Below are positions 46,454 to 59,475 of a stretch of 64,000 nt of DNA, in pieces. Within the stretch, counting starts at the first letter, position 1; every line of letters begins with the position of its first letter. A program made the position numbers and the translations under genes. This DNA comes from Rattus norvegicus. Its lineage: Eukaryota > Chordata > Mammalia > Rodentia > Muridae. The DNA lies in NCBI RefSeq assembly GCF_036323735.1, contig NC_086021.1, positions 159,870,976-159,934,975 on the forward strand. Direction: 5' to 3'. The notes under the pieces were generated by a model that ran no database searches, was not told the DNA's origin, and saw only the letters and a program-made list of their open reading frames with translations.

Positions 46454-49400
46454 AGTACCCCAGTCAGAGACCCTGGAAACAGAGACTTCCCAGGCTCAGC
46501 CAGCAGCTGAATATATCATGACTTCCTATGACTGAATGGCCTTAAAGTTCAACGAATCTGGGCATTTCATAGCTTAGACTTAATATTTACCTAGATCGGT
46601 GCCCTCACCTGGAAGGCAACAGTATACCCCATAAGGCCCCATCGCTGTATCCTGATGTCTTTCTATTGGAGCACCCTGTTGGGCATGAACCTCCACTATA
46701 GAGAAAAGAGAAGACACTCACCTTCTCCTTTGATGTCATGAGGGTACCCAATGACAGCAGTTTCTGGGACAGCGGGATGGTCAGCCTGCACAGAACAGAG
46801 GACAAAAGGACCTGAGATGACTTGGGGTGTACGTTCGCATCCTGACTCTGAGATCAACAGAGGCATTGTTTGAGTACCAGGCAAAGTAAAAGGCAGGCTG
46901 GGCTTACCATTGCATCCTCAATCTCTGCAGTCCCCAGGCGATGACCACTGATGTTGATGACATCATCCATGCGCCCTGTGATCTGGTAATAGCCACCCTC
47001 CGTCCGGTGAGCTCCATCTCCAGTGAAGTAGTAACCTACACCATAGTGGGGCATTCAGGGCCAGGGACTCTGAGCCAGGCCCCTTCGCAGGCTGAGTTCC
47101 TGACCTGTTATCTCCCTCCAGCAACTAACCCATAAACACCTCTCTAGGGGGTCCCAGGCTGTGTTCTAATGAGAGGGCAAGTGACACTGAGACTACGTCC
47201 TAGGAATGATGTCGAGACTGTCCGGAAAGCAGAAAACAGACAGTAGCACAGCGGGGATGCTCATAAAGATGGAAGGCAGCTGGAACCTTGAGACTGAACT
47301 CTGCAACTTCCAGCACAGCAGAGATGTTGGCAGTCACACAAACTTCCAACCCATGACCCAAAGGAAACGTGAGAATAGGACCATTAACCGTGAGAACACC
47401 CAGCCTCTGTGACAGCTTCCCGAGCATGTCTCACCACTCGTTGTCCCCCGGTATCTACCACAATGCCCACCCCAGGCCGGAGCCAAGGATAGACTCATGT
47501 TCATCCAGGTCCCTACAAAGGCTCGGCATGCCAGCCCGATCTCCCAGCCAAGATAAGGAAGGCCTGGGAAGTAAAGGGAGGGTGCAGAGCCACTCACTTT
47601 CACAGAGCCATGACATCATACTCAGCTGCCATGAATTTAGCCAGGTCCCCTCTCTACAGAAACAATGATTCCAGGAATCCATGGAGAATCTCCCCGAGCT
47701 GCTCACCTGGGTACGTTCTGAAGTAGGCATCTACGAACCTCTGGTGGTCACCGTAGATGGTCCTTGCCATGCCTGGCCAAGCTTGGGAAATACACAGGGC
47801 CCCAGAGACATCACCACCCTCCACAACATTGCCCTACAGGTGGAGGGAGACACTCATGAGAGACCTGGCCAGCTCTGGGAGGAAGGCAACGAGTTGACTA
47901 TCAGCTTGACCTGAGGCAAAAATATGCAGCACTGAATAGAATTGTCCAGAGGTTTCCTCCTGACAAAGTCTGAAGAGGGCCATGACTTGCAGCAGTCATT
48001 AGCAGTGCTGTTTAAGAAAGGGCTGCAGGGCATGTGTGAGGACCTGGCCTTTACTCCAAGGACTAGACCCTGCATCTTAGCAAGGGACAGAAATCAGGGG
48101 AGTGGAAAGCTTGCCAGATGCAGAGCAAGGCATTATGTGCAGGGGACAACCTTTGCAAGACCCCTCATACCTTCTCATCCATGAGTGCAGGGACAATGCC
48201 AAAAAACGGCCTCATGGCCATGCCTGGGAGGATCTCTGCCCCATCTTCCGAGGGCCGTGGTGCAATGCAGATGCCTCCAGTTTCTACAGGAAGGATGAAG
48301 AGACACCAATTGACCTGGGAGCTCGGGACAGATATATTCAACAATGTGCCCATCTAGTTTTGGTCTGTTGTCACCGTGGACACAAGCAGAGCCCCGAGCT
48401 CTGCATTTGGCAGATGGGTATGGGTCCTACCCTCTGTCCAATAGGCCCTCCCTGGGTTGGGCCTATGTTTGAAGTAGGGAAAGGTGAAAAGCCTCCTACT
48501 TGCACAGGAAGATGGAAGAAATAGACTTCCGGCAGCTGAGACCAATGAATAGTGATGCCCGTGTGGTCATTTCTCTGGCACTGAACCAATCAGCATGTGT
48601 GGCAGTGTTTCACGAGGCACACTGTGAAAAGTTCTCTGTCCTATGTCTTCCAGCACAGACCAGAGATGTTATTTGAACCTGTGTCATGCTGTCAACAGTG
48701 GTGGCCTCTTTCCCTGAACATCCCAAGGAGTCAGATATATTTTTTAAAATAAGGACAAATCAAAACAAAAATGCCATAGGGGGTAAAAAACTTCCTTCTC
48801 CTGCAAAAAGATGTGTCCTCCCGAGAAGTGTCTGTGTCCAGAAAGGGGTGGTGTTGAGGTGGAAAACTATTGAGCGTGTATGAGGCCCTGGGCTGAGTCC
48901 CAGCACTGCACCAAAATTAAAAGGGAAGCAAACAAGCAAGGAAAGGGCTTCTGCCTGTAAAGGAGAATGAGCCCTGGGGACTTGTCAGGCCACTGGCCCT
49001 AGTTTGTCACCTCATTTCCTCCTCACTCTGGAGCTCACACAGAGGCTGTAAGACACACATGAAACCGAGGCTCAGGAGGGCGTTATGCGTCCCCCTACAG
49101 CAGCCAGGCTGTACCCTGGAACCTTCTGCTATGCAACTGCATGCCAAAGGGACATGGGCCTCGTGAGCATCACCACAGTCCCTTTTGAGAGCACAAACCC
49201 TGGTGCTAGGGATGCACGAGCCTCTCCAGTCCCAGGTTAGTCCTCAGGCCTGTGACAACTCCCCATCAGGGACACTCACCTGTCTGCCACCAAGTGTCCA
49301 CCAGGGTACATCTGCCATCACCCACCACTTTGTGGAGCCACTCCCAGGCCTCATGATTGATGGGCTCTCCCACTGAAACCACAAAGAAGCAAAAGGGAAA

Positions 49401-52400
49401 TTAACAGGCTTCAAAGAAACAAAAAGGAATAAACTATTAGGGAGGAACAGTTCAGTGATCTTCCCGAAGGCTACACCAGAGGACCTGGAAAAGGTCTGTG
49501 TTCCCATGTTCCAGTCATCAAAGTAATGCACTTTATGATGACTGCATGCACTCCGACAGCTCAAAAGAAAAGAAAAAAAAAGGTCAAAACCATGGGGAAA
49601 CAGGAGACGACCACCCATAGTGCAGGACGGAAATCTGGCACCAGGTTTCTGAGGAGCAAGTGTGGTGCCTTTGCTGTAGTATTCAAGAGAGCAAACATTT
49701 CATACAACTATTTTGGACAATTGTCAGGGGCAGAACCTGTTAAAGCTAAATGACTGTGAGTAGACCTGACAAAGAATGGACACAGTCATTTGCACATGTA
49801 CACAGAAGAGCCCATGCCAGGTTGCTCATCACTGCCAGAAAAAGAGACTGCCTTCAAGGGCAGAATGGGTGCACTGTGGTATATCTATGCAGTGGAATAC
49901 TATAGAGCTATGAAAATAAGCAAGCCACTGCTACCCACAACAACAGATCAGATGGCCCCACCCACATGAAGCTCAGAACATAACGACCCACACTGAGAGA
50001 ACTCCCACAGTGAGTGACAGGGGTGGCTGGAGAGAGTCTTCCATATCCTACTCTGCTTTCTACTCCATATTCTTCCATAGTTGATATAGGCAATGGTCAC
50101 CTGTGTTGTGTATGAAAGAAAGCCTTTATCAACATGGCTCCTTGGCATCTGTATGCTTCACTGGCTCTTAAGCCTCTGAAAGAGGCGCTCTGCCCTAGCA
50201 TTCTGTGGTCTGACTTCACAGTGTCTGTCAGGAAAGCCCCCAGAGCTGGCACACAGCCCTTGCTCATCAGTTTTGAGCAAATACTGTTGAAACAGTGGAG
50301 TGCCGCCCCGCCCTGTTTAGTATAACTATGCAGTTTAGCACTGCCTAACAAAACCCCAGGGCCATGCTAAGCCACACAGCACTGCGCTCACCTGACCCCA
50401 GTGTGCGCAGGGAGGAGCGGTCATACTTTTTCACCCAGGCATCCCCGAACTTCAGCAGCAGTCGGACAGCTGTCGGGGCACCATAGAACTGGTTGATCTT
50501 TAGCCTCTGTACTGTCTCCCAGTAACGACCTACAAAGAGTCACAGTCAGTCAGATAGCCCGGCAAGCGTGATCTATTTTACACATGCAAGCCAAGCTCAG
50601 CGTTTTGAAGGCTGGGTCTGTGCATGTGATCATAGAAAGGAAGCCTGTGCCATCCTTGAAGAAAGGGGTCGCAGAGAACTCCCTAATTACAAGATGTCAC
50701 GCAGAAGCTTCTACACCCAACCTTGGATGACAGCATCATGTGAGGTGTTCCACATGAGCTAGCCAGGGATCAGCTTCAGCTATTATAGCTGCAAGTTTTA
50801 AAAAGTGACATGGAACCTTGATCAGGAGTTATTAAATGGTCCCTAAAGTAATGACTCATCTTCCCTTGGTAACAGCATAGCTACTGGTATATGTGCATCC
50901 ATGTGCCCAGAAAACACACACCTAATACTGAGAAACTCCGCAGTTCACACCATTCCATGAAGCTCTTCTCTTTTTTTTTTTTTAATATTTTATCTATTTA
51001 TTATATAGGAGTACACTGTAGCTGTCTTCAGATACACCAGAAGAGGGCATCAGATCTCATTACAGATGGTTGTGAGCCACCATGTGGTTGCTGGGATTTG
51101 AACTCAGGACCTCGGGAAGAGCAGTCGGTGCTCTTAACCACTGAGCCATCTCTCCAGCCCCCCATGAAGCTCTTCTTAAGCTATCACTGTATTGATTTCC
51201 TTGAGTCGGGCTGAGGGGGGTAAGAGGGAGCAAAGAAAAAGTTCACACCCCAGCCCTGTGGCATGTTAGGGCAAGACCAGCAACAATTTGACTGCACTAA
51301 AGTAAATCTTTGGGGAAACTGTATCATGTGAGAGAAACACAGAAAGACAGCAGAGATAAGATATATCCTCAAAGTGGTGCAGTTTAACAAGGGTAGCTAC
51401 AAGCCATGTATGGTCTTGAAGCTAGAGCGGTGGGACAGAGGATGGTAGGAAAGATGGCTGGCTGGGCTAGGCTTTGAGAAAGGGCACATGTAGACAACTG
51501 GAATGGCCCTAGATATGAGATAGAGGATGCTGAAGTAGTGGTTCTCGGCAGGCAGCTACCAATATAGGGACAGGAAACATGAAATGGGCAGTTTTGAGGT
51601 GAGATTCCTCCTGGTCAAACGCCCTCTGATGTTTCTGCACATGGAAGCAGGTTCCAGTTCATCTAGCAGGGCTCAAAGCTTAGCATCTCCAGTGTCCACC
51701 TGGCATCTGGCCAATGGGACACAAGAACTGTCCCCTTGACAGATACAAGTCTCCAGGCTTCTGTAACTCTTTCATCCAACCTTGAGATTCCCTCCCCTAC
51801 TACCTAGAGCTGGCCTCACCAGAGTTCTTGGTCCTCACCAGCATCAGGGTAAACTGGGGTGCTCTCAAAAAGGACCGTGGTAGCTCCATTGCAGAGGGGT
51901 CCATACACCACATAGCTGTGTCCTGTGATCCAACCGATGTCAGCCACACAACCAAAGACATCACCTGGATGGTAGTCAAACACGAGCTACGGATACAGGA
52001 GAGGACCCTCAAGAACTTGTCTTCCCCAAGTCCCCCTTTTCCTACCCACCAGTAAGACACAGTCATTTGCACGGCAGTCTGTAACTGTGATGGCCACCAC
52101 AGCTGTCAGGGGGAAGGTGAAGGATGGCTGCAGAGGTTTCTCACATAGTCCAGCAGAAGACAGAGTCACAAACACAGACAGTGGCCACAGTGTAATGTGG
52201 CCATTACAAGTATCAAACTGTAAATGGTACATAGCCCAGGGAATGATAGCAAGGCAAATAATGCTGAGCTACAGAATGAAGTTTGCTCTGGAGTTCATCT
52301 GTGAGCTAAAGACAGCCCATGTTCTGACAGGTATGCACTGGTGGTGCCATTTTATCTCATTATGCAATTAAGGTGTGGCAACTTGAAGTGGGTATGTGCC

Positions 52401-53179
52401 TTGGCAGTAGAGCTCAGTCTTCTCATACACAAAACCCCAAGTTTAGTCTGTAGCATCAAGAAAAGAAAAAATAAGTCTGGCATTTTTCTGAACTACCTTA
52501 TACCACTGTTTTTTTTTTAACATTCTAAAAATTTAAACATTCTAAAAATCAAATGCAAACACCATTCGAGCACCATCAGCGTCTGTAAGTGTGCAAGGGA
52601 CACCCGCTTCCCCTTGCTGAAGGGACAACTTGGGATCCTGTTGGCCATTAGAAGAAAACAAAGATTAGAGACCCAGTGACAAATGACTAACTGACAGAAG
52701 ACAAAGTCTAAAGAAAAGAAAGGGATAAAAAGGAACCCACAGGGTAAAGAACACATCCAGATATTGTGATGAGCAAAAATACTATGTCTAGGGTTATGCT
52801 TTGGGGTGAACCTTGAAAGGAACGTGGGACAGTAATATATCACATTATGGAAAAATAGGGCTATAGAAAGGGCTTCTGCAAGACGAATAAACATTCCACT
52901 TCTTCATCAAAGTGGTATCATTCTATAGTAATTTATTGAAATGCAGATTAGAATTTGGTAGGATCTGTGTATTTTTGAAAAAGAGTTTTGCTGGTATGGT
53001 GGCACACACCGTTAGATACTTGTACTTGGAAAGCAGAGGCAGACAAGGTGCTATGTGTGTGAGGTCAGTTTGCTCTACATAGCAAGTTCCAGGCAGTCAA
53101 GACTACATAGGAAGACCCTGCCTCAAAAAAAAAAACCTATTTTTAATCTTTGGTTAGGAAGTCCCCCAGTTTCTACTAC

Positions 53180-53229
<50 letters not shown>

Positions 53230-55412
53230 ATTGCCTCAGTCATGGTGTCTCTTTACAATTACAGAACAGTGACTAAGATAGAAATTGGGACCAGGGACTT
53301 GGATACTACTATGACAGGCCTGACCACGCTGTTTGTTGGAGGAATATTGAAGACTTTGGGGCTTTGGACTAGAAAAGGCAGACTTTAATGAGACATTCTA
53401 GCAGGAGCATGGAAGGCATTACTGAAGGTTGCTTGAACTGCAGGGGCCCAGCTCAAGAAGTTTCAGAAGGGAAGAATAATAGTAAGTAGCCTAGTGACCA
53501 TTCGTGATATTTCGGTGAAAAGTGTCTGCTTTCAACCCTTGTCTCCCCAAGGCTAAGTTGAAGAGTTGCTCTGGCAGAGGAGATTTCAAGACTGACTTTG
53601 TCGTGTGGTTATTAACCACCCTCATGTAGATGTATTATGAAAAGGAGCTAAACAAAGGGAAATAAGAAATGCATGGTTTGAGGAGAAAAAGCACCAGGAA
53701 AGGTCATGTCCAAGCCAAGTCCTGTACTCGAGGAGATACAAAGCTGAAAGAAAAGCCTGACGCTAAATGCAAAAGAGTGGTAACCTCAGGGCAAGACCCC
53801 ACGCAGATAAGCTTCCAACTTGTATAAAGGAGTTAAGCAGCAAAGGGAACCATCTTTGGAAACTACAGAAAGCAGATACAAATGTAATTAAAAGAAGAGG
53901 ACAAGTTCCAGCTTCAGTGAGCAGCAGAATTTGTCAGCTTCAGCCACTCACACAATGCTGGCTTTACAGTCAAGGATACAAGAAAGGAGTTGGGGAATCT
54001 CCCCCTAGCTAAGGAAAGCTTCTGAGGCCAGGGATATGTCGGGGTTTCCCTGAATGGAGTCCCAGAGAGGCCATTATATGAAGCTGTGAAAGTGAGGCCC
54101 AGATTGTGTTAGAGCACCCGGGTGCTGGAATCACCGGACATGGAATACTGCCAAAGAGAGCTGCTAACAAGGAGTGGAGCCAACCCAAGAGAGAGAAGTG
54201 TGTTGCAGTCCTCAATGCTGAAAGGAGATGGACATCAGACACAGAGATGCAGAATTTGGAATTTGCCCTGCTGGGGTAACTGCTTTCCTCCAGCATTTCC
54301 TCACTATAACCCGTTTACCCCCTTTCAGAATGCTAATTACATTCTATGTTATTGTACGTTGGAACTATGCCATCTACTTTTTTATTTTGATTATATTAAG
54401 GGAATGAGTTTCAGAGACTTTGGACTTTAAAACAGAGTTAAGACTGTGATAGATTATGGAGACTTTTGAAGTTGAACTGAATACATTTTGTATTATGATA
54501 TGACTGCAAGCCTATAGGGACCAGGGAGTGGAATGTGGTGATTTGAATGAGAATCACCCCAACAGGCTCATATAGTTGAATGCTTAGTAACCACTGGGGC
54601 TAGGCTTGAGGTTTCAAAAGTCCATGGCAGGTCCTGCACCCCTCCCCCACCCTCTGCCTTTCCCTCCCCCCCACCCCCCCACCCACGCCTACAGATCTGG
54701 ATGAAGAACTCTCAGTTACTTCTCAACACAATATCTGCCTGTGTGCCACCATGATGATTGTGGACTGTTCTCTGAAAATGTAAGCAAGCACCCAATTAAA
54801 TGTTTTCTTTTATAAGAGTTGCCTTGGTTATGGTGTCTCTTCACAGCAATTAAACAGTGAGTAAGACACCAGCCAAGATTTTTCTGGGACTCAAGGCTCT
54901 CTCTGGAAGCCTGGCTGGAACTCTGGCCTCATGATAGAAGAGACCAAGCCAAGGAAAGTTGCCACTAGCCAGAACAATGTCTAAACCCTGCTCACTGAGA
55001 TCTGTGGTCACTAGTCATAGCCAAGTTCAGCTTTAGGAATAGAGCATCCAGCCCACCAATGGAACCTAGAAACTCAGCCCTACCTAGGAAGTGTCAGCTA
55101 CTCTCTGGGGTAACCAGGGACCCATGTTAAATCATAGTCTTCTACCCATCAACACTTTCTTTCTATATTGGAAGCATTATCTGTCATTTAATGTGCCTAA
55201 AGGGTAGCCCACTGCAATTTCCACTCACTAATTCAAATTTCTTTATAAAAAGTGTTTTGCTTTTGAAATGAGTAGCACTAATTGTTTTTGAAGACACAAA
55301 TATTTTTTCTTTTCTTTTCGGCGTCAGTGGGAAGCCAGGGTTGGTGATATATGCCTATAATCCCAGCTTTAAAGAAGCTGAAGCAGGAGATCAGTCTGGG
55401 TTACAGAATAAG

Positions 55413-55467
<55 letters not shown>

Positions 55468-56161
55468 GCACACGCACACACATATATACATAATGAGAGG
55501 GGATAGATGACTCAAGGAGACAGTGTCTTCTAGACACAAGACTAATGTTCAAATGAACTCCCAGAGATGGTGGGCAGCATGCCACAACATGGTTTTACTG
55601 CTGTGAAGAAACAACACAACAACTGTTATAAAGGAAACCATTTAACTGGGGCTGGCTTACGGTCCAGAATTCAGGACTTTAGACCATCGTCATCATAGCA
55701 GGAAGCACGATGGCATGCAGGCAGACAGGGCACTAGAAAGGTAGCTGAGTTCTATATCTGGATCAGCAGGCAGCAGGAATGTAACTGGATTGAGCTTCGG
55801 AGACCTCAAACCGTGGCCCCCTAAAGTGACACACTTCCTCCAGCAAAGCCATTCTTACTCCGACAAGGCCACACCTCCTAATAGCACCATTCCCTACGAA
55901 CTAAGTATTCAAGTATTCAAACACATCATTCCCGTTCAAAACACCACAGGCTGTCTCACCCCTAACAAAGAAGTTATCTGTAATTGACACCCAATAACAA
56001 GGGGAAAACCAATCTTTCCCAGTGGAATGTAATTGGGAATATCAACCATACTCCAGAGCGGGCCCTGTGCCCGTGTATGTTGACAGGTATAGTATGGAAT
56101 CCGTGTTTTTTGTGGATTTTTCAGTTTTTGTCTTATTGTTTGTTTTGGATTTTGTGTTTGT

Positions 56162-56200
<39 letters not shown>

Positions 56201-56201
56201 G

Positions 56202-56257
<56 letters not shown>

Positions 56258-59200
56258 GGTTTTATTTTCAGTTTTTGTTAAAGAGAGAGAACATGAAAAG
56301 AGAGTTGGTTGGTTAGGGAGGTAGGTAAGATCTGAGAGGAGAGTTGGGGAAGGGGAAAGCATAATCGAACTGTATTGTACGGAAAACATTAAATAAAATT
56401 TAAAAAAAAACTCAACCAAACAAAAAAGTAAAAATCAGAAAGGATGAACTATGACCTTCTGAGTGGAAGAAAATAAATACTTACTATATCATAGTGAATG
56501 TATTCATCTTTATACCAAGACAGGGTTTGGCTTGTGCAATGTGACTTTTACTTACTGGGGTGATTGCCATCATCGAAGACTTACTGCCTCCGTCTGCTAA
56601 CCCAGGCCTAGTCCTGGAGGCTCCCAGCCTCCGTACAATCTAGGCCTAGAATGTTTTCAGCCTCTGAGACTTGCTGCTGAGTAAGCTCACCCTTTCTAGT
56701 TCTTTCTGAGCTCTGGCTGGCTGGTCAACTCGTCTGCTCTGGCTCAAACTCCTCTCCAAGCTGACTGATCCAACCTGGCTTCTCTCAGCCTCTCCTACAT
56801 TGCTCTGCTTGGCCTCAGACTGACTTCGACAATATGTTCTGCTCTTCTGACTCCTCCTCACTCTCTGGCTTGTTCTGTCTTCATGTGCATCCAGCTTGTC
56901 CTCTCTCTGCAACCCTGTCTCTGTATAACTGTCCTGGTAAAACTGCCTGACTCTCCTCTCTTTCTCTGCACTGCTCTCTCTTAAGTAGCCTCTTTTGCCT
57001 CTCTCTTCTTGTGAGAGTTATGCATATCCTATTCTGTCAAATCTTTCTCTGATTTGTCACTTTGTCTGACACTCAGACATTATTTTCAAACTTAGTCCTT
57101 CCTTCTACAAACTACTTTTACCTTCATTGTTTGGGACTGAAGGTGTATACTAAGGTCATATCTCTGTTCCAACTAGAGGTGCTAAGGGCTGAGCCACATC
57201 ACAGCTAGAAACAGGTTTTTCCAGGAAACAACCCAATCTTGGGGTTCACGGTGTGCTCAAATATCCTGCAATGGGCTTGGATTTGTTTGTTTTTCTGCAA
57301 TTCTGGAGATGGAAGCCAGCACCTTATACATAGTAAGCATGAATTCTACCACCCCAGCCCTGGTAAGTTTCTGCTGTTTATATCCTTTCTTTTTGTAATG
57401 CAGTTGTAAGATATATGTGTTAGGAACCCATGAAGTCAGAAATGAAAGGGAGCCATCAAGGGCTCCATCCCCACACCTCCAGTAGGAGTTGGAACAGAGC
57501 AGAGGGACTCAGATGCATTCCAACTCTTCTTTCTGTCACACACACCTGATCTCTACTGCACCATAACTGAGAGCAGCCTGCTCCCGAGCATGCTACAAGC
57601 AAACATCTGCACCACAAACCTGAGGCTGCAGAAATTCCAGTCATCACTGTGGTTCCTCCTTGCCCTACCCAGAATCTGCCAGAGGTGTAGCAAGAGGTGT
57701 CCTTCACCCTTTCCCCCTGGGTTCCTACCTTGTGCGTCATGGCGGCATACAGCAGATAGCCTGCCTGTGTATGAACGAGTCCCTTGGGTGTCCCAGTGCT
57801 CCCAGACGTGTAGAGCATGAAGAGCATATCTTCACTGTTCATGCTTTCAGGGGTACACACAGGGGCCTCATTGGCCATCTCCTGGAAGGGACAGAAACGC
57901 ATCACCAGGTCAAGGCACTAAGGCCCTGGACACTACCACTTCCCTAGCTGAAGTCAGGATTCTTAAAGTTACATTCTCTGTTAATTTCAAATGCAAAGAC
58001 ACAAAAAGATGGAGTGTGGCTGGTGGGGCAGCCTGATGTCTGGGCTCCTACTAGCATATGCGAAACTCTGGGCTCTACTTCCCGGGTGAGGCAAAGAAGG
58101 TAGGCATTTGGTGAGTATGGGGGCAGCGGGGAGGGAGGAGGGACGGGGGGTTGAGGGGGGAGCGGGAGCGGACCCTTTAAGAAATCCCACCTGAGAGCCT
58201 AACAATTCTGACCCAGGTGATCTACTAATAATCTCCTCACACTGGACACCAGGTGAGGTAAACCCACCTGCTCAAGGGGGATGTCCAGATTCCCCATGGG
58301 AACCTTGGTGTCCGTCCTGTGAGCCACTAGGACATGCTGCACTGTTGGGCAGTTCTTCACAGCTTCGTCCACTATTTTCTTCAGCTCCACCACACGCCCT
58401 CCCCGGAGTCCTTGGTTGAAGGTGATAACAACCTTGCACTTGGCTAAGGGAAACAACACGGACATATCTGATCAGTGTTAGACCTTCGCAGCCTGGCCTG
58501 ACTTGGAGCTGTATATTCCAGGCCTAAGAACGTGGCAGAGGAAGGCCAATCAAGTAAAAGAAGCAACAGGAAAAAAAGCAAGGGTCTGCTTGCTGTGAAA
58601 GCCCGGGTGTCACATATAAATGAGTGCCCCATCTTTCCCCAACTCTGAAGATTGGAGGTGGTGTGGGGCGGGGGATTAAAATAATCTTGAGACTAAACTC
58701 TCCTGCCACAAGTTAACAACATAAAGACAGTTTCCCAGTCAGGCTCTTCCCCTCATCTGCCCCAGAAGCTTTTCCCATGTGAGGGATGGACATATTGTCT
58801 ATTGTAACCACCTTGGCAGAGAAACACGAAGAGATAAAGACCAAGTTTCAAGGTTTTCACACCACCATCCCTGCCAATGACTGTAGGCCAAGGCCCTTCG
58901 CTGTCCAGAGAATAGAACTGCTGTCTCCAAGAGGGTGCCAGGAGTTGTGGTCCAACCTTGCTTTCGTGGGAGCACTCCCCCCGCCTCCATGGGAGCACTC
59001 ACCTGTCAACATCCATTCTCTTCAAGGACCGAGGCAGGCTTTGCTCAGAATTCTCCCTGGAAATCCAAACTTCTACGGCCAAGCTAGCTGAGGCCCAAGG
59101 CAGAATGTAAGAGACACTACGGTACTGAGGGACTATGCGTCACACTACCTCAACGGGATAAACCAGCAGGATCCTATTTGTGACTAATTTCTGTCCGGGG

Positions 59201-59387
59201 GCAAGAGTCTAGAGTAAGTGTCTAGTGATACTGCCTGGAAGGGCTTCCTCCAACCCTGAGTGTTACGCTTTGAATTTCAAGGGTCTCCCACATGTTCCCA
59301 AGCTGGTGGTGATATTTCTAGAGGTTCAGAAAACTTCAGGAGGTACAACCTGGCTAGCGTGTGTTACCTGGGGCATGAAGGTTACAT

Positions 59388-59475
<88 letters not shown>

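Larger units (their letters stand above)
43064..46721 (-). other. Acss1 intron between the 64-nt exon and the penultimate exon
   Basis: It contains a B4 (43445-43735), a (CT)n run (43749-43804), a B3 (45518-45745), a weak ID-like fragment (45757-45830) and a compound GT/GA microsatellite (46329-46446). The stretch 43,810-45,510 is unique with no recognised gene. Confidence 0.65.
47036..49279 (-). other. Acss1 short introns between exons at 46908 and 49372
   Basis: Apart from the three exons inside it, this stretch is unique intronic sequence. A weak ID-like remnant lies at about 48870-48930. Confidence 0.55.
51987..57728 (-). other. Acss1 intron between probable exons 5 and 6
   Basis: A 5.7-kb intron holding a B1, rodent repeats at 54532-54868 and 55585-55952, several microsatellites and a CT-rich region. 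Stretches 52,100-52,980 and 53,230-54,530 are unique apart from a weak ID-like remnant near 52,390. Confidence 0.6.
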
